DNA of 64,000 bases from Bacteroidales bacterium. GTDB lineage: Bacteria; Bacteroidota; Bacteroidia; Bacteroidales; UBA932. The stretch's first letter is position 1. Each line of letters opens with the position of its first letter. The DNA lies in NCBI GenBank assembly GCA_017551425.1, contig JAFZLQ010000106.1:1-64000 (forward strand), written 5' to 3'. The notes beneath the pieces are model-generated. The model searched no databases. It saw only the letters and a list, made by a program, of their open reading frames with translations, and was not told the DNA's origin. Position numbers and translations under genes: made by a program. Positions 25,414 to 33,588 of this stretch are shown piece after piece.

Positions 25414-27276
25414 ATGATTGTCTACAACGCAAATAAAGGACAGTTTGTTCAGGATGTAAAAACGAATGTAATTGCGACGAAGATTCTCAATCTCATCCGG
25501 GAGAGAGGGTTGAATGCCGGGCAAGACAGGGAATTTGCTGCATGGCAGAATTCTATGCAGTTTATGAGGAATATCGTTGATAATCAAGAAATTGACGATG
25601 ATGTCCAGATTGCCGTTGAATATAACATCCCCCAGACATCCAAGCGAGTAGACTTCATAATAATTGGCTCTGATGAAGCGGGCAAGGATAACATCGTCAT
25701 AGTTGAACTTAAACAATGGACGAAGGCGGAGGTGGTGGATGACGATATGCACTTCAGCGTACGTACATACGTGGCAAATGACAACCGAATCGTCTGCCAT
25801 CCGTCTTATCAGGCTTACTCCTATTCCCGTTTCATCAGCAACTACTCTCAGGTCGTTCATAATAACAATATCAGCCTGGTCCCCTGTGCATACCTGCACA
25901 ATTATCTTTCGAAGTATAAACCTGCCCTGGCAGCTGACATATATAAAGACTGGTACACTTCGGCGCCTTTCTTTGTCATGGACGAAGTGCAGCCTTTCAC
26001 TGATTTTGTCAAGAAATACGTCACGAAGAAGTCATCTAACGGAGATCTTCTGTATCTCATCGACCATGGTCGCATAAGGCCCAGCAAATCGTTACAGGAT
26101 GCCATGTCCACTATGGTCAGGAATGAGCCGTTGTTTGACCTTCTGGATGAGCAGGCCGTCTGTTTCGATATGTGCGTACGCACCATGCTGCAGTGTCTGA
26201 AGGATCATAAAAAGCGTACGATCATTATTCAGGGCGGCCCGGGAACGGGGAAATCCGTGCTTGCCGTCAATCTTCTGTTGCATTATCTTCTCTGTAATTG
26301 CAATGCTGCATACGTAACAAAGAACAGTGCACCCCGCCAGGCATTCCTGTCGATCCTCTCTCATAACAAGGCGGAGGGCATCGCCGATATTTGCCAGCTA
26401 TTCCGTTCTCCGTTCGGCCTTTCAAGGGTTCCCGCCAACGCATACGATTGTCTTATCGTAGATGAGGCGCATCGGCTGGTGAAGAAAATGTACGGAGACT
26501 GGACCGCTGAGAGTCAGGTGAAGGAGTGCATCAATGCATCTCTTTTGACCGTATTCATGTTAGACGAAGATCAGGCCGTCACCACGAAAGATATCGGTAG
26601 TATTCAGGAGATTGCCAAATGGTGCAATGAACTGGGCTCCACCATCATTATGCGGGAAGAAACCAAGCTTGTTTCCCAGTTCCGCTGCAACGGAAGCAAT
26701 GCATATATCCAATTTATCGATAACCTGCTTCAGCGAAGAGAGGAAACGATTAATGTGCCCCTGACGGAACTAAACTATGATTTCCGAGTCTTTGACGATG
26801 CCTGTCAGATGCGGGAAGCCCTGCGTGAAAAGAATGCCGGCAACAAGGCCCGTATGGTTGCAGGATACTGCTACGACTGGAATGTTAAGCATAATCGCGG
26901 CGATGTGGACATCGCTCTTCCGGGAGGGTTCCGGGCAAAGTGGAATCTGGAAAGCGATAAGATTTGGGCCATCAACCCCAAGTCTTTTGAGGAGGTTGGC
27001 TGTATCCATACCGCCCAGGGCCTGGAATTCGATTATGTAGGCGTGTTGATTGGAAAGGATTTGAAGTACGTGGACGGCCGGGTGGTGACCGATAAGCTGG
27101 CGATTTCTCCCGACGACAAGTCCTCCGGTATTCGTGGCGCGAGGGATGATGTGGCACGCCGGCTTATCCTGAACACTTATAAGACCCTCCTTACACGTGG
27201 GCAGAAAGGCTGTTTTGTCTATTGCGAGGATGAGGCGTTGAGGGATTATTTGAAGAAGCATATACAAAGAACTTAG
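25414..27276 (+). CDS. PD-(D/E)XK nuclease-like / DUF2075 helicase
   Basis: The 620-residue protein joins two parts. Residues 65-105 carry a nuclease-like pattern, RVDFII with Asp80 and then IVIVELKQW with Glu98 and Lys100. From about 265 on lies a superfamily-1 type ATPase: Walker A GGPGTGKS (274-281), Walker B IVDEAHR (348-354), an SQFRCNGS segment, and HTAQGLEFDYVGV plus YKTLLTRGQKG near the end. DUF2075 proteins are related to Schlafen-group helicases and occur in defence islands. The gene is AT-richer than its neighbours. It may act alone against foreign nucleic acid; that is inference. Confidence 0.85.
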   Translation: MIVYNANKGQFVQDVKTNVIATKILNLIRERGLNAGQDREFAAWQNSMQFMRNIVDNQEIDDDVQIAVEYNIPQTSKRVDFIIIGSDEAGKDNIVIVELKQWTKAEVVDDDMHFSVRTYVANDNRIVCHPSYQAYSYSRFISNYSQVVHNNNISLVPCAYLHNYLSKYKPALAADIYKDWYTSAPFFVMDEVQPFTDFVKKYVTKKSSNGDLLYLIDHGRIRPSKSLQDAMSTMVRNEPLFDLLDEQAVCFDMCVRTMLQCLKDHKKRTIIIQGGPGTGKSVLAVNLLLHYLLCNCNAAYVTKNSAPRQAFLSILSHNKAEGIADICQLFRSPFGLSRVPANAYDCLIVDEAHRLVKKMYGDWTAESQVKECINASLLTVFMLDEDQAVTTKDIGSIQEIAKWCNELGSTIIMREETKLVSQFRCNGSNAYIQFIDNLLQRREETINVPLTELNYDFRVFDDACQMREALREKNAGNKARMVAGYCYDWNVKHNRGDVDIALPGGFRAKWNLESDKIWAINPKSFEEVGCIHTAQGLEFDYVGVLIGKDLKYVDGRVVTDKLAISPDDKSSGIRGARDDVARRLILNTYKTLLTRGQKGCFVYCEDEALRDYLKKHIQRT

Positions 27277-27278
27277 TA

Positions 27279-27557
27279 GTGAAGCGTTGTTTTTACGATG
27301 CACCCATAAAAGATTTCCTTGACCAAAGTGTTGAGGAAATCCTGGGCGTGCTCTCTAAAGACCGCTGGCAGAACATCAATCAGGAGGAAGGCCGCGCCTA
27401 TCAACTCAATGCCTATCGTGCCCTTCTCACCCGCGCCCGACAGGGCATGGTGATTTGCGTCCCCGAAGGCAACCCGGCCGATGATACCCGCAAGCCGGAG
27501 TTCTATGATGGGACGTATAAGTATTTAAAATCATTGGGAATCAAGCTTTTGGAATAA
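27279..27557 (+). pseudogene. C-terminal remnant of a second DUF2075 protein
   Basis: Only about 90 codons remain. They match the end of DUF2075 proteins: the motif NAYRALLTRARQGMVICVPEG and the tail YDGTYKYLKSLGIKLLE. The first 30 residues (YDAPIKDFLDQSVEEILGVL) are also from the late part of such a protein. The frame starts with GTG only 2 nt after the helicase stop and has no ATPase core. The sequence is not the same as the intact copy, so it derives from a different homologue, probably by replacement recombination. Confidence 0.7.
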
Positions 27558-27578
27558 TAATATGGTTGACGCTGCATC

Positions 27579-28127
27579 ATGAACTCAGACACAATCCCCC
27601 GCCTCCATCAAATGGAAGAAACCTACGAGCGCGTCCGTAAGGACCTCGCAACTCTCAAGGAGTACGAGGAGAGCGGCCTTTGGCTGCAGGACTATGAGGC
27701 CGACGAGAGGGGAGAGCTGCCGCGGGACCTCAAGCGCGGCGTGCTGTCGCAGGACGGCCTGGACGAGGTGTTCGAAGAGGCCGGGGCCGTCAACATCCCC
27801 TCCCGCAGATACCCCGTCATAACCCTCTGCGGAAGCACTCGCTTCAAGGAACAGTTCCTGGAGGCGCAGAAGCGCCTGACGCTTGCGGGTTACATCGTCA
27901 TCAGCGTGGGCCTCTTCGGGCACAGCGGCGACGAGGAAGTCTGGACCGAGGGCACCAAGGAGATGCTGGACGACATGCATAAGCGCAAGATCGACATGGC
28001 CGACGGCATCTTCGTCATCAACGTGGGCGGCTATATCGGCGCCAGCACGCGCAGCGAAATCGACTACGCCCTTGCGCACGGTAAGACGGTGGAATACTAC
28101 GAACAGCCAGAAGGAGACGACGGATAA
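27579..28127 (+). CDS. DUF4298 / nucleoside deoxyribosyltransferase-like fusion
   Basis: The 182-residue protein has an N-terminal helical domain (residues 10-65, ETYERVRKDLATLKEYEESG) of DUF4298 type. It is joined to a C-terminal Rossmann-like domain (residues 78-175): VITLCGSTRFKEQFLEAQKR, then GIFVINVGGYIGASTRSEID. The second domain resembles nucleoside 2-deoxyribosyltransferases and the related DUF4406 proteins, which cut or transfer nucleoside sugar bonds. Such domains appear in phage and defence settings, and this gene is next to the helicase. Confidence 0.75.
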   Translation: MNSDTIPRLHQMEETYERVRKDLATLKEYEESGLWLQDYEADERGELPRDLKRGVLSQDGLDEVFEEAGAVNIPSRRYPVITLCGSTRFKEQFLEAQKRLTLAGYIVISVGLFGHSGDEEVWTEGTKEMLDDMHKRKIDMADGIFVINVGGYIGASTRSEIDYALAHGKTVEYYEQPEGDDG

Positions 28128-28130
28128 GCT

Positions 28131-28415
28131 ATGGCCCGCCAACATTTTTTGCGTTGTGTCAGAACCTGTCACTTTCGCACAGTACCTTGCGGCAAAATTC
28201 ATAGCTATGGCAACGACGATTCCTGGCTTGATAATTTCGATCCCACCAAGGATTTTTATGGCAAGCACGGAGAATTCGACCGCAACGACGAGAAGCGCAA
28301 GGAATGTGAAAACATACAGGATTTCCACATCAATCATCCGGACGTGGAACTCACCGACCACTTTGACTGGAGCGATGTCCTTGAGGCGGAAACCGATGGG
28401 TATCTGGATGATTGA
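28131..28415 (+). CDS. Small acidic protein, start uncertain
   Basis: Codon use supports the frame from about 28200 onward (YGNDDSWLDNFDPTKDFYGK to the end DVLEAETDGYLDD). The first in-frame ATG at 28131 lies 3 nt after the previous stop and would translate through the palindrome-promoter block at 28156-28190, giving a Cys/His-rich stretch unlike the rest. An ATG at 28207 sits well placed behind that promoter but is in the +1 frame. A one-base frameshift just after the start codon would explain both, so the gene may be damaged. Function is unknown. Confidence 0.45.
   Translation: MARQHFLRCVRTCHFRTVPCGKIHSYGNDDSWLDNFDPTKDFYGKHGEFDRNDEKRKECENIQDFHINHPDVELTDHFDWSDVLEAETDGYLDD
28156..28190 (+). 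promoter_or_regulatory. Palindrome plus -7 box, copy 2
   Basis: GTGTCA-GAACC-TGTCAC (28156-28172) and TACCTTGC (28183-28190) repeat the arrangement at 24400-24435, with the same 10-nt gap. The flanking bases (ACTTTC before, AATTCA and AGCTATG after) are also shared. The palindrome has one mismatch and the -7 box lacks one T, so this copy looks weaker. Confidence 0.5.
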
Positions 28416-28465
28416 TTAGATTCAGTAATAGTCCATACAGATTCGCCAAAGATCGTCTAATGGTC

Positions 28466-28496
28466 TTGCGGGAATTATTATTAATTTCTATCTTCG
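28466..28496 (+). promoter_or_regulatory. Promoter of candidate small RNA
   Basis: TTG at 28466-28468 and TATCTTCG at 28489-28496 are 20 nt apart, differing from the consensus by one base in the -7 box. Confidence 0.6.
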
Positions 28497-28501
28497 CAGA
28501 A

Positions 28502-28570
28502 CAAGTCTGAGTACCGTGGCGCCCCGAGCCCACAACGCGATATAGGAGATCGTTCCTGTATCGCTTTTTT
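28502..28570 (+). ncRNA. Candidate small RNA with intrinsic terminator
   Basis: A transcript of about 69 nt starts a few bases after the promoter at 28466-28496. It ends at an 11-bp stem, GCGATATAGGA with TCCTGTATCGC (28537-28547 and 28554-28564), followed by TTTTTTGTTTT. No reading frame of meaningful length fits. The compact promoter-RNA-terminator layout is typical of a trans-acting small RNA. No known family is recognised. Confidence 0.6.
28537..28570 (+). terminator. Intrinsic terminator
   Basis: An 11-bp stem with one G-T pair and a 6-nt loop is followed by six T residues. It ends the candidate small RNA and would also stop read-through from the helicase/deoxyribosyltransferase genes. 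Confidence 0.8.
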
Positions 28571-28665
28571 GTTTTAAAAAGAAAAAACCCGGATTCATCA
28601 CCAGCACATATGTCTGGGAGAGGAACTACCGGGACTGCACGACAAATGTATGAAAAAAAACTCAG

Positions 28666-28748
28666 TTTTGCTACACTTGGGGCCTTGAACGTAGCATTTT
28701 GCCGCTGAAAACTCAGTTTTGCTACGTTTGGGGCGGGAAACGTAGCAA
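28666..28748 (-). repeat. REP-like dimer, site 1
   Basis: Two palindromes, 28666-28700 (GCTACACT...AACGTAGC) and 28717-28748 (GCTACGTT...AACGTAGC), are joined by a linker containing CCGCTGAAAACTC. Relative to sites 3-5 the linker is inverted, hence the minus orientation. It lies between converging genes. Confidence 0.85.
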
Positions 28749-28798
28749 TCCGGGCGGGCTGCCGCTGCCGGGGGCTCACTGGAAAGGCCCTTTTCCCG

Positions 28799-29929
28799 TC
28801 ACTCCGCGGCGAGCTCGCGGAGGTACCGGAGGACGGCTTTGGCGGCATCCACGCTGCTGTCCTTGCGGGGCTCGCGCGCGGGCTGGCCGGGGCGGGGAGG
28901 GCGGTTGTCGAATTCGCCATAGTATGACCGCAAAAAGCGTCCGGCGCTGCTCCAGATGGTGTGTACATAGCCCTGCAGGTGGTCTGCGGTTGCATCGGCG
29001 GCCTGGGACCGGAACTGGATCATATCCTTGACCTGCCGCACCGATATCTCCGGATCCCTGTACCCGCAGGATACCACGGGAAGGCCCTTCATGGCGAAGT
29101 ACACCGCGCTGAGGTCGGCCCTTTCGTAGTGCCAGTCGCAGATCAGGACATCTTTGGCAATCATGTCAATTGCGCGCCAGGTGTCGTTGTAACTGGCCTC
29201 CCATTCGCCAAGACCGGTGGTGCGGCCGTCCAGGAGCCGGTCGCCCCAGATCATCAGCTGACGGCCTTTGGCTGCAAGATGATCGTGGATGGTATTGACC
29301 TCTCCGGCAAAGAGCTCGGACTTGTCTTTCCCGGCGCAGCGGGGGCATTCATCCTCGCCGATGTAGAAGACCTCGTCCATGCCGGCGTGGAAAGCATCGG
29401 CCTGGAAAGCGTCGCAGATCTCGTCAACCACGTCAAAGACAACCTTGTGCACGTCCGGGTGCAGGGGACAGTAGCTCTTGCAGTAGAGGCCGTATTCGTT
29501 AGGCCATTTGGTATAATACTCGGTTTTGACGGAAGGATTCTCATCGAACTGGGGGTACTCGCGCAGCAGGGCGTACGTCTCTTTGGCCCAGGACTGGTGC
29601 CCAAGCAGGTTGATCTGCGGAACCAGGCGGATTCCGTGCTTCCGGCATGCGGAGACCAGCCTGTCCACGTCTGCCCTGGTGAGCGGGTCCCTGTCCCTGA
29701 GTTCCGGGTGGGACATATATTCGAAGTTCCAGTCGACGCGGAGGATAAGGAGGTTGATTCTGGCCGGAGCCAGATCTTCCTCGATGAAACGGACGAACTG
29801 ATCAACCCCTCTTTTGGAGGGCGCTTCAATGGCAAACCCGCGAATGGGGAGCTTCTGGTCCAAAGTCTGGGCAAGCGCGCCGTCGAACATGGCCGCCAGC
29901 GCCAGGAAGAGAATGATTATCTTTTTCAT
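28799..29929 (-). CDS. Secreted glycoside hydrolase, GH20-like
   Basis: I start at the ATG at 29929 (MKKIIILFLALAAMFDGALA), which gives a signal peptide and 376 residues; an upstream Met adds only seven residues. The barrel carries NLLILRVDWNFEY, VPQINLLGHQSW and the acidic pair HAGMDEVFYIG (Asp185-Glu186), which resembles the HxGGDE motif of beta-hexosaminidases of family 20. The second Gly is replaced by Met and the protein lacks the usual N-terminal GH20b domain. The substrate is likely an N-acetylhexosamine-containing glycan, by family only. Confidence 0.72.
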   Translation of the reverse strand: MKKIIILFLALAAMFDGALAQTLDQKLPIRGFAIEAPSKRGVDQFVRFIEEDLAPARINLLILRVDWNFEYMSHPELRDRDPLTRADVDRLVSACRKHGIRLVPQINLLGHQSWAKETYALLREYPQFDENPSVKTEYYTKWPNEYGLYCKSYCPLHPDVHKVVFDVVDEICDAFQADAFHAGMDEVFYIGEDECPRCAGKDKSELFAGEVNTIHDHLAAKGRQLMIWGDRLLDGRTTGLGEWEASYNDTWRAIDMIAKDVLICDWHYERADLSAVYFAMKGLPVVSCGYRDPEISVRQVKDMIQFRSQAADATADHLQGYVHTIWSSAGRFLRSYYGEFDNRPPRPGQPAREPRKDSSVDAAKAVLRYLRELAAE

Positions 29930-29947
29930 ACAATTGACTCGGATGTA

Positions 29948-29955
29948 CAAATATA
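29948..29955 (-). promoter_or_regulatory. -7 box for the GH20-like gene
   Basis: TATATTTG on the minus strand lies 18 nt before the ATG at 29929. The choice of that start is supported because the box would fall too close to the alternative start at 29950. Confidence 0.6.
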
Positions 29956-30047
29956 GGCATTTTTCGATTTGAGTTTGTGTTCAGTTTGTTCGATGAAAAT
30001 TCTTAACTTTACGGCAGAAACACCTTCACCGAATAACTGAACAGACG

Positions 30048-31508
30048 ATGAACATCACCCAAGAATACTTCAGCGACGTCCTTGCAGCCGTAGATAAGCT
30101 GCGGGACTTCACCAATGGCCTTGCCAGGGACCCCGGGTTCTGCAAGGTCTTCGACGATCTGATCAAAGGGAGCGTCGTTAACGGAGACGTCAGGCTCGTG
30201 AGGGCGGAGGAAAAGATCCCGTTCATTGCGCTGGCGGACATCGTGAGGGTGTGCGGCTGGCTGAGGATTTCGGAACAGATCGACCGTCCGGAGGGCCTCG
30301 GCCTGGTGCTGTTCAGCACAAAGCTGTACGGCTACGAAGAGAACTGCACCTACGAGAAGATCTCCAGATATTCCGATATAATAGTCCCGAGCATCCAGGA
30401 GCTTGTGGCGGCGATTACGGATTCGAACAGGATAGGGGAAGACCTCCTTGCCTTCGAGTATTGCCTCCGCGCATACAGCCAGCCGCTGAGAGACCAGTAC
30501 GTGGTGCTGATGTACCGATTCGCCTCGCTTGTGGCGAAGGCCGACGGCACCGTCTCTCCGTTTGAGACTAAGCAGCTCAACCGCATCATCAAACTCATCT
30601 CTTCAGAAAACCCCGAATCCGGGTCTGCCGGCTCGAAAGAATCCTCCGCGAGGGTGTCCATGGCCGATATCACGCCCGTGTCGGAGGCGGCGGATGAGCT
30701 CAACAAGCTTATCGGCCTGGCCAGCGTGAAGGAGGAGATCACTACGCTGATGAACTTTATCCGCATCCAGAAGCTGCGTGAAGAGAAGGGGCTGAAGATC
30801 CCGCCGATATCGTACCATTGCGTCTTCACCGGCAACCCCGGCACCGGCAAGACTACCGTCGCCCGCATCGTCGCGCAGATATACAAAGAGATCGGCGTCC
30901 TGAAGAAAGGGCACCTGGTGGAGACCGACCGCTCCGGGCTTTGCGCCGAATACGTCGGCCAGACCGCGCCCAAGACAAACGAGAAAATCGACTCCGCACT
31001 CGACGGCGTCCTGTTCATAGACGAGGCTTATTCTCTGGTCAGCGAGAGCGGCAACGACTATGGCAAAGAAGCCGTAGCGACGCTCCTCAAGCGTATGGAG
31101 GACGACCGGGACAGGCTTGTTGTCATCCTCGCGGGGTACACCGACGAGATGCGCAGGTTCATCGACTCGAATCCGGGCCTGCAGTCCCGTTTCAACAGGT
31201 ACATCGAGTTCCCGGACTATTCGGCCGCCGAGCTGTACCGGATCTTCCTCTTCAACGCCGGGAAGTACGAATACAAACTGAGCGAAGAGGCCGACAGGGT
31301 CCTGCGGGAGGCTATGGAGACCGCAGTGGCGCACAAAGACAAGAACTTTGGCAACGGCCGCTTCGTGCGAAATGTCTTCGAGAAGGTCATCGAACGTCAG
31401 GCCAACCGGCTCGCATCCGTAGGCGGCGTGAACGGAGAGTTGCTCTCCGTCATCGAGGCGGAGGATATCACCGCCGCCATGGGTCAGCTCAATTCCATCG
31501 GCTTCTGA
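30048..31508 (+). CDS. AAA+ ATPase, CbbX/SpoVK-like, with TerB-like region
   Basis: The 486-residue protein has an N-terminal helical region with a TerB-like stretch (YVVLMYRFASLVAKADGTVS, about 151-185). Then comes an AAA+ module: Walker A GNPGTGKTT (262-270), Walker B VLFIDEA (321-327), a sensor-1/arginine-finger region NPGLQSRFNRYIEFPD and a C-terminal lid. CbbX/SpoVK-type ATPases remodel protein complexes. It is directly coupled (1-nt gap) to an SF1 helicase gene, an association found in accessory and possible defence loci. Confidence 0.85.
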   Translation: MNITQEYFSDVLAAVDKLRDFTNGLARDPGFCKVFDDLIKGSVVNGDVRLVRAEEKIPFIALADIVRVCGWLRISEQIDRPEGLGLVLFSTKLYGYEENCTYEKISRYSDIIVPSIQELVAAITDSNRIGEDLLAFEYCLRAYSQPLRDQYVVLMYRFASLVAKADGTVSPFETKQLNRIIKLISSENPESGSAGSKESSARVSMADITPVSEAADELNKLIGLASVKEEITTLMNFIRIQKLREEKGLKIPPISYHCVFTGNPGTGKTTVARIVAQIYKEIGVLKKGHLVETDRSGLCAEYVGQTAPKTNEKIDSALDGVLFIDEAYSLVSESGNDYGKEAVATLLKRMEDDRDRLVVILAGYTDEMRRFIDSNPGLQSRFNRYIEFPDYSAAELYRIFLFNAGKYEYKLSEEADRVLREAMETAVAHKDKNFGNGRFVRNVFEKVIERQANRLASVGGVNGELLSVIEAEDITAAMGQLNSIGF

Positions 31509-31509
31509 C

Positions 31510-33465
31510 ATGGATCTAGGCAGCCTCAACGACGCCCAACGCCGGGCTGCGACCTACGACGGCAGGCACCTTCTTGTGCTCGCCGGCGCGGGAACCGGCA
31601 AGACTCGGGTCATAATCGCCCGGGCGCTATGGCTGCTTGAGCAGGGCTGTCCGCCGGAATCGATCCGCATCCTTTCCTTTACCAAGAAATCCGCCGGGGA
31701 GATAGTTGACCGCATCAGGATCGAGGCTAAGCATCTTCCCGCGGCAAAGGAGCTGCACGGCTCCACCTTCCATTCCTGGTGCATGGAGCTGATAGGCAAG
31801 TATGCCGGGGAACTGGGGCTGGAGAACTATGTGGGCATCAACGCATTCGACCGTTTCGAGGCAATCGGCCTGATAATGAAATCAGTTAACACCAATCTGC
31901 CGGCCGACGTCATGGACAGCATCCTTTCCTTCAAGACGAACACCCTGAGCTCCATGGAAGAGGCTATCCGTACGAAAAGGACGAAAGGCGAGCTCAGGGG
32001 GTATCGCGCCGAGGACATCAGGAACGCCCTGGAGGAATGTACGGAAGTGGAGCGGAAGTATCGGGAGTTCAAGCAGAATCACCGTTACATCGACTACGAC
32101 GACATGCTGAAGCTCATGGCGGACGCGCTTGCGGAGAAGCCTGAATTCCGCGCCCGCGTGGCATCTGAATACACCAACATCCTCGTCGACGAGATGCAGG
32201 ACACCAACCCCCTGCAGTGGCGGCTGCTTGAGTCTTTCTTCCCGACCTGCCGCTTTTTCTGCGTCGGGGATGACGCCCAGAGCATATATGCCTTCCGCGG
32301 GGCCGATTTCAAGAGCATACACAGTTTTTCGGAGCGGGTGCCCGGCGGCGAAGTGTACAAGCTCACAGACAACTATCGCTCCACCCAGGAGATTCTCGAC
32401 GTCTCCAACTGGCTGCTGCGCCAGTCTCCGCTGGCGTACGAAAAGGACCTTCACGCCGTTCGCGGCAAGGGCGACATCCCGCAGTTCCATTTCAGCCGGG
32501 AGCGCCGGGAGGAGGCCGCAATGCTGCTTTCAATCATCCGGGACGGCCTTGACGCCGGCAAGCAGTATTCCGACTTCATGATCCTTTCCCGCACTTCCAG
32601 GCGGGTGGAGGAGATCAAAAAGGCCCTGGACGGGGCCGGGATTCCGGTGCTGTCGCTGGGCGGCAGGCAATCCCTGGTAGAGAAGACGTACGTGCAGGAT
32701 GTCATGTCTGCGCTCAAGATAATCATCAACTATCGCGACGAGCTGTCATGGCATGTTTTCCTGCGCCTGTGGGCCTTTGACGGATGGTTTGACGCGCCGG
32801 CGTTCATAGAGAATGCAATGGCCTGCGGTTCCCTGGACGAGGCTCTCGCCAGCCTCCCGAAGGAAGATGCGCTGTCGGCAAAAATCACCAACACCCTCAC
32901 CGCCGCCCGGAATTGCTGGGACCAGCCGGTAGCGGCCTTCAGCCTCATCGTATCGAACATGACGCCCATACTCAAACGTCACAACAGGAACTGGGAGGCA
33001 TGCAAGTACGATTACCGCACGCTCCAGCTGCTCGCCGGCACGTGTAAGGATGTGCCCGCTTTCGTAGGCGAATACGTTGCGGATCCCGATGCGGCGCTGA
33101 TACGCCATAGCCTTCTGGACGACCGCCCCAACTGTGTCACCATCTCCACGGCGCACTCCGCCAAGGGGCTCGAATGCGACACCGTAATAGTCCTCACCCG
33201 GGAGTTTCCGTCTTTTTGGGCGCACAGAAAAGAAGACTTCGAAGAGGAACGCCGCTGCCTGTACGTTGCGCTCACCCGGGCAAAGAACAGTCTCATCCTC
33301 ACAGACTGCGCCCCCGACAAGCCCGATGCCCGGGCCCTGCTCGACTCGACGCCATTCTTCCGCGGCATCCCCGACGAACTCATCTCCACCTTCCCCAGGG
33401 ATGGCATAATAAAACCCTTCTATACGAATCTCTCTTTGCCCAAGGTGGACCTTTCACTGCCCTAG
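31510..33465 (+). CDS. UvrD/Rep-family SF1 DNA helicase
   Basis: The 651-residue protein shows the helicase motifs in order: Q motif LNDAQRRAA, motif I AGAGTGKT (25-32), Ia SFTKKSAGEI, motif II ILVDEMQDTN, motif III GDDAQSIYAFRGAD, IV TDNYRST, V ISTAHSAKGLECD and VI YVALTRAKNSL. It is an ATP-dependent 3'-5' translocase by family. No nuclease domain is present at the C-terminus. Its pairing with the AAA+ gene is more specific than a general repair role. It is shorter than canonical UvrD (about 720) at the C-terminal tail. Confidence 0.9.
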   Translation: MDLGSLNDAQRRAATYDGRHLLVLAGAGTGKTRVIIARALWLLEQGCPPESIRILSFTKKSAGEIVDRIRIEAKHLPAAKELHGSTFHSWCMELIGKYAGELGLENYVGINAFDRFEAIGLIMKSVNTNLPADVMDSILSFKTNTLSSMEEAIRTKRTKGELRGYRAEDIRNALEECTEVERKYREFKQNHRYIDYDDMLKLMADALAEKPEFRARVASEYTNILVDEMQDTNPLQWRLLESFFPTCRFFCVGDDAQSIYAFRGADFKSIHSFSERVPGGEVYKLTDNYRSTQEILDVSNWLLRQSPLAYEKDLHAVRGKGDIPQFHFSRERREEAAMLLSIIRDGLDAGKQYSDFMILSRTSRRVEEIKKALDGAGIPVLSLGGRQSLVEKTYVQDVMSALKIIINYRDELSWHVFLRLWAFDGWFDAPAFIENAMACGSLDEALASLPKEDALSAKITNTLTAARNCWDQPVAAFSLIVSNMTPILKRHNRNWEACKYDYRTLQLLAGTCKDVPAFVGEYVADPDAALIRHSLLDDRPNCVTISTAHSAKGLECDTVIVLTREFPSFWAHRKEDFEEERRCLYVALTRAKNSLILTDCAPDKPDARALLDSTPFFRGIPDELISTFPRDGIIKPFYTNLSLPKVDLSLP

Positions 33466-33475
33466 GCGCGGGTGA

Positions 33476-33555
33476 TTGCTACGTTTGGGGCCTTGAACGT
33501 AGCAATTTACCGCAGAAATCTCCTTTTTGCTACGCTTGGGGCCTAAAACGTAGCA
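33476..33555 (-). repeat. REP-like dimer, site 2
   Basis: Palindromes at 33476-33505 and 33525-33555 (GCTACGTTTGGGGCC...AACGTAGC) are joined by the linker TTTACCGCAGAAATCTCC, the reverse complement of the linker at sites 3 and 4. It begins 10 nt after the helicase stop and ends 9 nt before a -7 box. Confidence 0.9.
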
Positions 33556-33564
33556 GGTTTTTAT

Positions 33565-33572
33565 TATTTTTG
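33565..33572 (+). promoter_or_regulatory. -7 box for the PPC/dicarboxylate operon
   Basis: TATTTTTG matches TAnnTTTG and lies 16 nt before the ATG at 33589. The -33 position falls inside the REP-like repeat, with no TTG at the right distance. Confidence 0.5.
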
Positions 33573-33588
33573 TGCAAAACACCATGCT

